From assembly GCA_949499045.1 (NCBI GenBank), contig CATEEE010000022.1:1-7291 (forward strand): a stretch of DNA of 7,291 bases, read 5' to 3'. Within the stretch, counting starts at the first letter, position 1, and each line of letters starts with the position of its first letter. Below the pieces are notes generated by a model. It was not told where the DNA came from and did no database searches. It was given only the letters and a program-made list of their open reading frames with translations. This document shows, piece after piece, positions 1-5,785 of this stretch. Origin of the DNA: Marinobacterium sp. xm-d-530. GTDB lineage: Bacteria > Pseudomonadota > Gammaproteobacteria > Pseudomonadales > Balneatricaceae. The translations under genes and the position numbers were made by a program.

Positions 1-398
1 CTGGGGTTAAAGGTTAAATCGAGTAGAGCTCGAATGCGTTGTGAGAGTGCTTGAGCGGAAAGGCCCTTCTTGCACACAACGGTTGCACCCGCACTGTAGG
101 CAATACGTTCCATCTCTTGATCAGTATGGGACGATATGACAAAGACAGGGATTCTGTGCTCGCTTAAGCTCTGACGAACGTATCGAGTGACCTCAATACC
201 GTTCATCGCGAACATAACAATGTCGACCACTACAAGGTCTGGCAGCTTAGAAGTATCACTCAATCTCTGAAGAGCTTGCTCACCACTTTTAGCAATGATG
301 ATATTGGCCTGTGTATCTAATGCGCCTCTGATAAAGTCTTGAGAAAACTCATCATCGTCCACGATTAAAATGTTGGGCTTGTCGAGTGTTTGTGACAT
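1..398 (-). CDS. Response regulator, receiver (REC) domain, 3' end outside the window
   Basis: Reading leftward from the ATG at 398-396 gives 132 open codons to the window edge, so the C-terminus is missing. The protein is a CheY-like receiver domain. The acidic cluster D14-D15-D16 follows a hydrophobic strand (NILIVDDDEF), the phosphoacceptor is D59 (LVVVDIVM), the conserved Ser/Thr position is S89 (VFVISS), and the conserved Lys is K111 (VVCKKGL). Two usual prolines are absent: the D-x-x-M-P loop reads DIVMFAMNG, and the K-P pair reads K-G. An AGGA Shine-Dalgarno sequence lies at 409-406, seven bases from the start. The visible part ends just after the receiver fold, so an output domain or a stand-alone receiver are both possible. 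No partner kinase is in view. The gene diverges from the peroxidase-related gene at 515. The receiver assignment is secure; the pathway is unknown. Confidence 0.9.
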   Translation of the reverse strand, partial: MSQTLDKPNILIVDDDEFSQDFIRGALDTQANIIIAKSGEQALQRLSDTSKLPDLVVVDIVMFAMNGIEVTRYVRQSLSEHRIPVFVISSHTDQEMERIAYSAGATVVCKKGLSAQALSQRIRALLDLTFNP

Positions 399-425
399 CG
401 TAATATCCTGTGAGTTGTGTCACTC

Positions 426-452
426 ATTCTATCATTCATTGTGCTAATTCAA
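426..452 (-). promoter_or_regulatory. Possible promoter of the response regulator gene
   Basis: Read on the minus strand, TAGAAT (431-426) resembles a sigma-70 -10 element at 5 of 6 positions, and TTGAAT (452-447) resembles a -35. The spacer is only 15 bases, shorter than the preferred 16-18. This is a pattern match only. Confidence 0.25.
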
Positions 453-472
453 TACAGCCACTGTGCAGGTTC

Positions 473-481
473 TGGTATAAC
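473..481 (+). promoter_or_regulatory. Possible extended -10 promoter for the 515-1512 gene pair
   Basis: TGGTATAAC is an extended -10 element (TG, one base, then TATAAC, 5 of 6 to consensus). No good -35 lies 16-18 bases upstream, as is common for extended -10 promoters. It sits 34 bases before the start codon at 515, so it could drive that gene and the tightly linked gene at 1093. Confidence 0.35.
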
Positions 482-514
482 TAGATATTGATTCAATATA
501 AGGGTGTTATTTAA

Positions 515-1081
515 ATGAATAACCAAATCAGCGTTTTTTCAACGCCTGAAATAAACGATCTACCAGAAGATATCCGAGACCTCATCTTAACGGTCCAAGA
601 AAAATCAGGCTTTGTCCCGAATGTATTTTTGGCACTGGCAAGAAGACCGGACGAGTTTCGAGCATTTATTGCCTATCACGATGCTTTGATGGAGCGTGAA
701 TCAGGTCTTACCAAAGCAGAACGCGAAATGATTGTGGTTGCAACCAGCAGTCTTAATCAGTGTCAATATTGTGTCGTAGCGCACGGGGCAATTCTCAGAA
801 TTCGTGCGAAAAATCCATTAATTGCCGATCAAATAGTCGCTAATTACCGTAAAGCAGATATTAGTGAACGTCAGCGTGCTATGTTGGATTTTGCCGTTAA
901 GGTTGCTCAATCCGCTAATGAGGTTAGCCAGGCTGACTTCCAAACACTGCACGATCATGGGTTCAGTGATGATGACATTTGGGATATCACCTCAATTACA
1001 GGGTTGTTTGGTTTCTCTAATCGAATGGCCAATGTGATGAGTCTTCGCCCTAATGATGAATTTTATAGTTTGGGTCGTTAA
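515..1081 (+). CDS. Peroxidase-related protein, AhpD/carboxymuconolactone decarboxylase family
   Basis: This 188-residue protein belongs to the all-helical AhpD-like fold, probably the uncharacterised peroxidase-related subfamily. The signature is NQCQYCVVAHGA: C83-x-x-C86 followed by H90. It is preceded by LTKAEREM, in which E71 sits at the position of the proton-relay glutamate of AhpD, twelve residues before the first cysteine. In AhpD these residues carry thiol-dependent peroxide reduction or reduction of a partner peroxiredoxin. The same activity here is inferred from the intact CxxC/His set, and the substrate is not known. There is no signal peptide, so it is probably cytoplasmic. The length suits the subfamily. 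The ATG start has an AAGGG-type ribosome site about ten bases upstream. It is followed by the secreted-protein gene after only 11 bases, suggesting one transcript. Confidence 0.85.
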   Translation: MNNQISVFSTPEINDLPEDIRDLILTVQEKSGFVPNVFLALARRPDEFRAFIAYHDALMERESGLTKAEREMIVVATSSLNQCQYCVVAHGAILRIRAKNPLIADQIVANYRKADISERQRAMLDFAVKVAQSANEVSQADFQTLHDHGFSDDDIWDITSITGLFGFSNRMANVMSLRPNDEFYSLGR

Positions 1082-1092
1082 TAAGGGGCTTT

Positions 1093-1512
1093 ATGAATAA
1101 ACAAATGATGGCGTCGCTGGTTGCAGGTGCTTTGGCGTTGACTTCAACCAGTGCGTGGGCGGAAGGGTGTAAGGTGAAAACTTATGTTTCTGCAAGCGAA
1201 GAACTCTCCGAGCACGTGGCTGACCTTTATGGATTCGAACGTAAGCCCTCGTTGGGCTATCTGACCATCACGTGCGTTGATCCTATTACCTTCGGCTCTT
1301 ATCAATTTGAAGATCCCAAAGTAACAGTCTCTGGTTCAGCGGGTGACGTTGTCTTGGAGATGCGTGAGTTTTATGAAGGGATGCGCATTATGTATACCAC
1401 TAACTTCCCGTTTACGCATGGTGAGGTAACAGGGTTCAGTGTTGTAACCGATCTCAAAGAGACAGACGCTAAACTCAATCACCAGTTTGAACAGCGCCTG
1501 TTTAATCGCTAG
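1093..1512 (+). CDS. Secreted DUF4426-like protein
   Basis: This is a 139-residue protein with a clear Sec signal peptide: charged start, hydrophobic residues 7-21, and likely signal peptidase I cleavage after A23 (AWA-EG). The mature part of about 116 residues has two cysteines, C26 and C61, that could form a periplasmic disulfide. The order of elements (YVSASEEL, VADLYGFER, VSGSAGDVV, REFYEGMRIMYTTNFPF, then a closing beta strand) matches what I remember of the DUF4426 family of gammaproteobacterial periplasmic proteins, which has no established function. In other genomes that family often lies beside metW or the dITP/XTP pyrophosphatase gene; here it follows an AhpD-like gene. Its start is 11 bases past that stop, with AAGGGG five bases upstream of the ATG, so it is probably cotranscribed. 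Family assignment is from memory and not searched. Confidence 0.75.
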   Translation: MNKQMMASLVAGALALTSTSAWAEGCKVKTYVSASEELSEHVADLYGFERKPSLGYLTITCVDPITFGSYQFEDPKVTVSGSAGDVVLEMREFYEGMRIMYTTNFPFTHGEVTGFSVVTDLKETDAKLNHQFEQRLFNR

Positions 1513-1515
1513 AAA

Positions 1516-1829
1516 TTAGCTTAAAGGGGCAATGAATACTGGAATCACACTGTGGCTCATTACTTTGCGTGAAGTTGAGCCCAGCAGCATATGCTGAAGC
1601 GTTCTATGGGGCCTAACCCCCATAACAATCCTATCTGCATTAATTTTTCGGCAGTATCAATAATCACCTGACAAGGAGTGCCCTGATCGACGCAAGTGGC
1701 TATGTCGCTGGGGTTAATCGAACCCTCCGGAACCTCTTCCTCGAAAAACGCTCTTAGATATTGATGTAGTGTAGAGCGTTTGAAAAAAGGTATTTGTGAA
1801 AGAGTGCCTTTGACTGTTTTAGAGCAATA
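1516..1829 (-). pseudogene. Universal stress protein (UspA family) remnant: 5'-truncated and frameshifted
   Basis: On the minus strand from 1829 the sequence encodes about 62 residues (including FFKRSTLHQYLRAFFEEE and GTPCQVIIDTAEK). After a one-base shift it continues with 42 more (INADRIVMGVRPHRT, HMLLGSTSRKVMSHS, VIPVFIAPLS) to a stop at 1518-1516. Together these are the C-terminal two thirds of a UspA-type domain, including its nucleotide-binding loop ending in GSTS. The shift falls at the run of five T at 1644-1648 (A on the coding strand); a sixth base would restore one frame. The N-terminal 45 or so residues with the first strand and nucleotide-binding aspartate are missing. There is no start codon, and the coding frame begins directly after the lipoprotein stop. 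The shift alone could be a sequencing error, but the truncation could not. Confidence 0.8.
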
Positions 1830-2015
1830 TTAGATTGGAATCTTGTCGATTCCATCGGCTACGGTGTCGATCGATTCGTCAATTGGATCACCAACCACGG
1901 GGACGACAGATATGATGGCCCCACCCACGCGCATTGGCACAGTCACCACTTTAGTGAGCACACAGCCTTGAAGTGTCAAGGCTGCTAGAGATAAGGTTAT
2001 GAGTTTGATATTCAT
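1830..2015 (-). CDS. Small lipoprotein, 61 residues
   Basis: The protein starts MNIKLITLSLAALTLQGC, a short lipoprotein signal with lipobox L15-Q16-G17-C18, so cleavage and lipidation at C18 are expected. The mature peptide is about 44 residues: a valine-rich part (KVVTVPMRVGG, SVVPVVGDP), then an acidic amphipathic tail ending in DGIDKIPI. The position after the lipidated cysteine is valine rather than aspartate, so outer-membrane delivery is likely if the E. coli sorting rule applies. I recall a family of roughly 60-residue gammaproteobacterial lipoproteins with the same V-T-K-V-V-T-V-P and VVGD pattern (possibly NF038104), function unknown; not checked. The ribosome site is poor (AAGG twelve bases upstream). 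The gene diverges from the hydrolase at 2071 with only 55 bases between starts. Confidence 0.75.
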   Translation of the reverse strand: MNIKLITLSLAALTLQGCVLTKVVTVPMRVGGAIISVVPVVGDPIDESIDTVADGIDKIPI

Positions 2016-2070
2016 GAAGGCACTATACCTTAATTAGTTTGAATCCGAATCGATTGATTTAAGGAAATGT

Positions 2071-3048
2071 ATGGACTCATTGACCCAAGCGGTTTTAGGA
2101 GCGACTGTTGCGGCAGCGTGTGTACCTAAAAATCAACGACGTAAAGCGGCTGTGGCGGGTGCTTTATTGGGTACCTTGCCCGATTTAGACGTTTTGATTG
2201 ATTATGGAGATGCAGTCTCTAACTTCACCTACCACCGTGGTTTCAGCCACTCTCTTTTTGTTTTGATTCCTTTCGGTGTATTGCTTTGGTTTATTATGAA
2301 TCGCTATTGGAGTAAAGTCCGTCAAGCACCTAGGTCTTGGTTTTATGCGATTGAGCTTGTACTGATAACGCATGTGCTTCTGGATGCGCATACTGTCTAC
2401 GGCACGCAACTTTTTTGGCCGATAGCTACTCCTCCTTCCATGTGGAGTACTGTATTCATAATTGATCCGCTCTATACCTTGCCTCTATTGATGGCCTGTT
2501 TACTTCTACTGATTAGGCCTCACTCAAAGATGACGCATGCTATGGTCTCTCTTAGTCTTGTTGTAAGCACAGCCTATTTAGGTTGGAGTTGGTTTGCTAA
2601 AACAGAAACTGAGAAGGCGGTTGTTGCAGCCCTTGGTGATCAAGTGAAGGGCAATCTATTAACGACGCCAACACCGATGAATACTCTGCTGTGGCGAATC
2701 CTTGTGTTACAAGAAGATCACTATTTAGAGGGTTACTATGCCGTGCATAGACCTGAACAGGAGATTGAATTTTCTCGTCGCGAGCTCAATATCAAGTTAT
2801 TAGACCAAGGGACCCATCTCGCTTCGGTGCAGCGTCTATCTTGGTTTACCCAGGGCTTTATGAAAGCCAATGTAATCGAAAATCAGCTCGCTATTTCGGA
2901 CTTACGGATGGGGTTTAATGAGGTCTTTGTGTTTACTCATGCAGTAGCAGAGAGAGATACTACGTTTAGTTGGCAACCTATTAATAGCAAGCAACTTCCA
3001 ACAGAGTTTGGCATGGATGCTATAAAAGTTGTCTGGGATCAGTTGTAA
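2071..3048 (+). CDS. Membrane-bound metal-dependent hydrolase, YdjM/DUF457 type
   Basis: This is a 325-residue inner-membrane protein. It opens with MDSLTQAVLGA, characteristic of the family. The putative metal ligands are in GTLPDLDVL (D38, D40), YHRGFSHS (H55, H60) and ITHVLLDAHTVYGTQLFWP (H101, D105). The conserved IIDPLYTLPLL segment (D132, P133) follows. Membrane segments are likely near residues 62-76, 91-105, 128-148 and 157-175. The last 145 residues are hydrophilic and probably form a separate soluble domain. The family is called metal-dependent hydrolase from its histidine/aspartate pattern; the natural substrate is not established, and E. coli YdjM is SOS-induced. I see no LexA box in the 55 bases upstream. 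The start has AAGGA at 2061-2065 with a five-base spacer. The gene runs convergently towards the tRNA cluster. Confidence 0.85.
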   Translation: MDSLTQAVLGATVAAACVPKNQRRKAAVAGALLGTLPDLDVLIDYGDAVSNFTYHRGFSHSLFVLIPFGVLLWFIMNRYWSKVRQAPRSWFYAIELVLITHVLLDAHTVYGTQLFWPIATPPSMWSTVFIIDPLYTLPLLMACLLLLIRPHSKMTHAMVSLSLVVSTAYLGWSWFAKTETEKAVVAALGDQVKGNLLTTPTPMNTLLWRILVLQEDHYLEGYYAVHRPEQEIEFSRRELNIKLLDQGTHLASVQRLSWFTQGFMKANVIENQLAISDLRMGFNEVFVFTHAVAERDTTFSWQPINSKQLPTEFGMDAIKVVWDQL

Positions 3049-3062
3049 ACGTTTCGAGCAAA

Positions 3063-3138
<76 letters not shown>

Positions 3139-3148
3139 ACAGTATAGA

Positions 3149-3225
3149 TGGTCGGAGTAGTAGGATTCGAACCTACGACCCTCTGCTCCCAAAGCAGATG
3201 CGCTACCAGGCTGCGCTATACTCCG
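3149..3225 (-). tRNA. tRNA-Pro (anticodon TGG), copy 2
   Basis: This is a 77-base cloverleaf on the minus strand. The acceptor arm is CGGAGTA paired with TACTCCG, followed by A and CCA. The anticodon loop TTTGGGA gives TGG. The T loop reads GGTTCGAATCC. It is identical over its full length to the copy at 3244-3320, from which it is separated by 18 bases, so the pair is a tandem duplication with a 95-base period. Confidence 0.97.
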
Positions 3226-3243
3226 ACAAGGAGTGAGAAAAAG

Positions 3244-3320
3244 TGGTCGGAGTAGTAGGATTCGAACCTACGACCCTCTGCTCCCAAAGCAGATGCGCTA
3301 CCAGGCTGCGCTATACTCCG
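3244..3320 (-). tRNA. tRNA-Pro (anticodon TGG), copy 1
   Basis: This is the first-transcribed of two identical 77-base tRNA-Pro genes, with the same acceptor arm, TGG anticodon in loop TTTGGGA and encoded CCA. The spacer to tRNA-Asn (3321-3344) is short, so processing from a common precursor is expected. Confidence 0.97.
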
Positions 3321-3344
3321 ACTTTTTCTCGTGTTGAATAAAGT

Positions 3345-3420
3345 TGGCTCCTCGAGCTGGACTCGAACCAGCGACCAATAGATTAACAGTCTACTGCTCT
3401 ACCAACTGAGCTATCGAGGA
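3345..3420 (-). tRNA. tRNA-Asn (anticodon GTT)
   Basis: This is a 76-base cloverleaf. The acceptor arm is TCCTCGA paired with TCGAGGA, then discriminator G and CCA. The anticodon loop CTGTTAA gives GTT. The T arm is GGTTCGAGTCC. It is the promoter-proximal gene of the cluster; its 5' end lies about 19 bases from the predicted transcription start. Confidence 0.97.
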
Positions 3421-3445
3421 ACTGTTTACTCAACTGAGGGCGCAT

Positions 3446-3474
3446 ATACTAATTACGGGGCGGTACTTCGTCAA
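3446..3474 (-). promoter_or_regulatory. Promoter of the tRNA-Asn-Pro-Pro-Thr operon
   Basis: On the minus strand, TTGACG (3474-3469) and TAGTAT (3451-3446) are separated by exactly 17 bases. The bases between the -10 and the expected start near 3439 include a G/C-rich discriminator (GCGCCC). Such discriminators are typical of stable-RNA promoters under growth-rate and ppGpp/DksA control in gammaproteobacteria. That regulation is inferred here. Confidence 0.7.
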
Positions 3475-3510
3475 GCGCTCATTTGAACTTTTTCCTACTA
3501 TTTCTTCAGG

Positions 3511-3516
3511 TATAAT
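3511..3516 (+). promoter_or_regulatory. Consensus -10 element upstream of ycaO
   Basis: TATAAT is a perfect sigma-70 -10 hexamer. The best -35-like hexamer, TTGAAC at 3483-3488, is 22 bases away, which is too far, and the properly spaced sequence is T-rich (TTTTTC at 3489-3494). A start near 3523 would give a leader of about 50 bases before the ATG at 3575. Confidence 0.5.
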
Positions 3517-3574
3517 CTGCTGAATAAATAATAAGTTAGCTGATGCCTCAGTGAGCCCGCAAAGAGTACAAAAA

Positions 3575-5320
3575 ATGACCAGAATTCCAGGAAAAGATGC
3601 CCCGCTTGAAGAGTCTATCGAGCGTATGAGTCAGGGGCTGAAAAATCTTGGTTTTGATATAGAGGAGGTTAGTTGGCTCAATCCAGTACCTCACGTCTGG
3701 TCACTGCATATTCGAGATCGCAACTGCCCACTTCTATTCTCTAATGGTAAAGGGTCCACCCCTGAAGCCAGTCTTGCCAGTGCTCTAGGTGAGTTCTATG
3801 AGCGACTCAGTACCAATTACTTTTTTGCAGATTACTTTCTCGGTCAAGAGATTGCGGAAGGTGAGTCTGTCCATTATCCAAATGAGCGATGGTTTCCAGC
3901 CTCTGCCGGTCAATGGCCAGAAGGGCTTTTGGACCATAATAGCCGCAATCACTATGACCCTGATGAAGAGCTCAGTGCCGATATGTTGGTCGATCTCAAC
4001 TCCGGTCGAGCTGATCGGGGTGTCTGCGCTCTGCCATTTGTTAGACAGTCCGACCAAGAGATAGTGTGGTTTCCAGTCAATGTCCTGGGGAACCTCTATG
4101 TGTCCAATGGCATGGCGGCTGGGAACAATATTTATGAGGCGCGTGTTCAAGCTCTGTCTGAGATTTTTGAGCGACACATAAAAAACACCATAATCTCAAG
4201 TGGTATTTCATTGCCACGTATTCCTGCAAAGGTGATCGCTCAATATCCGCGCATCGAAACATCAATTAAAGCGTTACGTGTACAAGGGTTTGTGGTTGAT
4301 GTTCGTGATGCTTCACTTGGGGGAAAATACCCACTGGTGAATGTCACTCTGTTCAATCGCAACGATGGTGGCTGTTTTGCTTCATTTGGAGCTCATCCTA
4401 AATTTGAGGTAGCACTGGAACGAACGGTCACAGAGTTATTGCAAGGAAGGGCTTTGGACTCTCTGAATGATTTTCCCCACCCCACCTTTGATATTGATGA
4501 TGCGGCGGAACCTCAAAATTTAGAGACACACTTTATCGATTCAAGCGGTGTTGTCCCCTGGGATATGTTCGCGGAAGAACCTGACTACGCATTTACAGAG
4601 TGGAACATAGAAGGCAGTTCAGAAGATGAATTTAACGAGCTCTGTCTAATTATTCATGGCGTAGATTTACAGATCTATATTGCAGACTATCAACACCTAG
4701 GGCTCGATTGTTGCAGAATTTTGGTGCCTGGCATGTCTGAGGTCTATCCTGTTGATGAGTTAATCTGGCGAAACAATAATCTGGCAGTCCCTTTGCGTTC
4801 ACAGCTTTTATTACCTGCTCAGCTTGATCAAGAGATGGCATTAGACCTGTTGGAAGAGTTGGAGCAGGGTGGTTTTGATGATCAACAACGTCTTGCCGAA
4901 CTCTTAGGTGTCGCTACGGATTCTGATTCAGCATGGGATCGGATTCGTGTTGGTGATATTAAGTTCAAGCTCGCGCTCAAGAGTGGCGAGTTAGAGATGG
5001 CTGTAGATCAAGCTGAATGGGTTTTAAGCTTCGGTCACTTGATGGGAGATGACCTAAAATTGCACCGCTGTCTCTCTGACTTGGTCCGTTTAGAGGTAGA
5101 CTCCAGTCGTACACGCGAACACTATGAGCGCCCATTGGTCGCGCTCTACGGTGAAGAGATATATACAGAGGCCCTCGCTAACCTCGCTGGTGAGCGGCTG
5201 TTTGATGCTCTGTCGGAGTTGGATGAGACACTATCAAACGCCAAAGCCCATCAATCGTTACTAGAGGTTTATAAGCGTTTGCACGATGTTAAGTTAGCCA
5301 CTTATGAAAAACTGTATTAA
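3575..5320 (+). CDS. ycaO: Ribosomal protein S12 methylthiotransferase accessory factor YcaO
   Basis: I recognise this as full-length YcaO, close to the E. coli protein of about 586 residues. From the ATG at 3575 it is 581 residues and starts MTRIPGKDAPLEESI, which aligns with the E. coli N-terminus. The frame is also open from a GTG at 3551, but that start adds eight residues and has no ribosome site, whereas AAAGAG lies at 3561-3566. YcaO-fold signatures are ALGEFYERLSTNYFFADY (E73, E76), YVSNGMAAGN and ALSEIFERHIKN (E196, E199). These glutamates match the ATP/Mg-binding set defined structurally in E. coli YcaO. Further landmarks are SLGGKYPLVNV, ASFGAHP, RTVTELLQGR, ETHFIDSSG and VPGMSEVYP. 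The C-terminal 170 residues are helical and correspond to the family's repeat-like tail. In E. coli it assists RimO in beta-methylthiolation of S12 Asp88; rimO is not in the window. This is the stand-alone housekeeping type, not a peptide-cyclodehydratase in a toxin cluster. Confidence 0.95.
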   Translation: MTRIPGKDAPLEESIERMSQGLKNLGFDIEEVSWLNPVPHVWSLHIRDRNCPLLFSNGKGSTPEASLASALGEFYERLSTNYFFADYFLGQEIAEGESVHYPNERWFPASAGQWPEGLLDHNSRNHYDPDEELSADMLVDLNSGRADRGVCALPFVRQSDQEIVWFPVNVLGNLYVSNGMAAGNNIYEARVQALSEIFERHIKNTIISSGISLPRIPAKVIAQYPRIETSIKALRVQGFVVDVRDASLGGKYPLVNVTLFNRNDGGCFASFGAHPKFEVALERTVTELLQGRALDSLNDFPHPTFDIDDAAEPQNLETHFIDSSGVVPWDMFAEEPDYAFTEWNIEGSSEDEFNELCLIIHGVDLQIYIADYQHLGLDCCRILVPGMSEVYPVDELIWRNNNLAVPLRSQLLLPAQLDQEMALDLLEELEQGGFDDQQRLAELLGVATDSDSAWDRIRVGDIKFKLALKSGELEMAVDQAEWVLSFGHLMGDDLKLHRCLSDLVRLEVDSSRTREHYERPLVALYGEEIYTEALANLAGERLFDALSELDETLSNAKAHQSLLEVYKRLHDVKLATYEKLY

Positions 5321-5435
5321 GACATTAAGGACAGTCAGCACTCTTGCGGTCGCTGTTACTCGATTTAGATGCTACTTTTAGTTTGTGATTGTCCCTAGCT
5401 GTCTAGTTCGGTTCCTATGAGTAGCAGCATCATTC
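5321..5435 (+). other. Fold-prone 3' segment downstream of ycaO; possible 3'UTR-derived small RNA
   Basis: No reading frame is supported here. Several complementary blocks are visible: TGCTACT (5370-5376) with AGTAGCA (5420-5426), CAGC (5336-5339) with GCTG (5352-5355), and CTAG (5395-5398) with CTAG (5403-5406). An alternative block, GGACAGT (5329-5335) with ATTGTCC (5388-5394, one G-U pair), would compete with the first. The segment runs into the terminator at 5436-5461. It could be an ordinary 3'UTR or a small RNA of about 100-140 bases. It matches no RNA family I recognise, and I see no convincing internal promoter. Confidence 0.3.
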
Positions 5436-5461
5436 AGCACCCTATATGGGTGCTTTTTTTT
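5436..5461 (+). terminator. Rho-independent terminator after ycaO
   Basis: The stem AGCACCC/GGGTGCT (outermost A-T pair included) closes a five-base TATAT loop and is followed by eight consecutive T (5454-5461). It lies about 115 bases past the ycaO stop and reads on the plus strand. Confidence 0.92.
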
Positions 5462-5467
5462 GCCCAC

Positions 5468-5495
5468 AAAAAAGGCCAGCTTAAGCTGACCTTTT
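5468..5495 (-). terminator. Rho-independent terminator of the 38-codon gene
   Basis: On the minus strand a stem AAGGTCAGC/GCTGGCCTT (one G-U pair) closes a TTAA loop and is followed by six T (5473-5468). It begins about 30 bases after the stop of the small gene at 5526. The four T at 5492-5495 make it weakly usable on the plus strand as well. Confidence 0.85.
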
Positions 5496-5525
5496 ACCGT
5501 CTGGGTTCTAACCCTGCATTTATCA

Positions 5526-5642
5526 TTAACCTGCGATCAGTGAACCTACAAAAATGAGGGCGGGTGAAATCGCGATCAAGAGGAATACTAAATCCAGTGC
5601 CCATACAGTTGCTGGTGTGTGATCGTTTGAAATAGCAGCCAT
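5526..5642 (-). CDS. Small single-pass membrane protein, 38 residues, unrecognised
   Basis: On the minus strand an ATG at 5642-5640 opens a 38-codon frame ending TAA at 5528-5526. AAGGAG lies at 5655-5650 with a seven-base spacer, an ideal ribosome site, and a strong terminator follows the stop. The frame therefore has a complete gene architecture despite its size. The product begins MAAISNDHTPATVWALD (polar, probably outside the membrane) and continues with one hydrophobic segment over about residues 18-37 (LVFLLIAIS, then PALIFVGSLIAG), with a proline at residue 27. There is no lipobox, and no clear cleavage site. The size and shape recall small accessory subunits of membrane complexes, such as those of terminal oxidases, but I see no specific similarity. 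An FNR/Anr-like box lies about 60 bases upstream. Confidence 0.8.
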   Translation of the reverse strand: MAAISNDHTPATVWALDLVFLLIAISPALIFVGSLIAG

Positions 5643-5670
5643 TTGCGTGCTCCTTCTGTTTGTTTGGTTA

Positions 5671-5681
5671 ACTATAGATTA
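5671..5681 (-). promoter_or_regulatory. Possible -10 region of the 38-codon gene
   Basis: On the minus strand TATAGT (5676-5671) matches a -10 at 5 of 6 positions, but no -35 sits 17 bases upstream (the sequence there is GGCTAC). The overlapping TAATCT (5681-5676) would put the box at 5703-5716 near -41 relative to the start, the usual class II FNR activator position. TATAGT would put it near -45. The missing -35 suits an activator-dependent promoter. Confidence 0.35.
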
Positions 5682-5702
5682 CGCTTTTCTAATGTAGCCG
5701 CA

Positions 5703-5716
5703 TTGATATGGGTCAA
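5703..5716. promoter_or_regulatory. FNR/Anr-like binding box
   Basis: TTGATATGGGTCAA matches the FNR/Anr consensus TTGAT-N4-ATCAA at nine of ten defined positions (the right half reads GTCAA). The dyad lies in the 143-base divergent region between the 38-codon gene and the GAPDH gene. Its centre is 67 bases from the former start codon and 76 from the latter. The consensus is established for FNR, Anr and related CRP-family regulators; binding here is inferred. Confidence 0.5.
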
Positions 5717-5741
5717 AAGATCTTTTTGTCTTCAATTTGTC
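5715..5741. promoter_or_regulatory. Palindrome and 11-bp direct repeat in the GAPDH control region
   Basis: AAAAGATCTTTT (5715-5726) is a perfect 12-base palindrome that overlaps the end of the FNR-like box. Next to it TTTGTC occurs twice (5725-5730 and 5736-5741), 11 bases apart, about one helical turn. A possible GAPDH -10, AATAAT (5754-5759), lies just downstream with a weak TTCAAT -35. A second regulator may bind here; no family is identified. Confidence 0.25.
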
Positions 5742-5785
5742 ACAAAACGCTGAAATAATTCCGTCATCTAGTTAAGGAGTATTTT

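Noticed and set aside
2185..2409. 74-codon minus-strand open frame
   Set aside because: It is antisense to the conserved metal-ligand region of the membrane hydrolase, with no supporting start signals.
3483..3516. TTGAAC as the -35 partner of the consensus TATAAT before ycaO
   Set aside because: The 22-base spacer is outside the range used by sigma-70 promoters; only the -10 is kept.
3543..3554. Three-codon frame ATG CCT CAG TGA just before ycaO, a possible leader peptide
   Set aside because: It lacks a ribosome site and any attenuator-like hairpin; chance occurrence is more likely.
3785..4177. 130-codon open frame on the minus strand, and a 91-codon plus-strand frame at 3789-4064
   Set aside because: Both lie wholly inside ycaO, whose protein is recognisable across this stretch; neither has a ribosome site or recognisable content.
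3575..5320. YcaO as the core of a thiazole/oxazole-modified peptide cluster
   Set aside because: The full-length match to stand-alone E. coli YcaO and the absence of a precursor peptide, partner cyclodehydratase, dehydrogenase or exporter point to the housekeeping S12-related protein.
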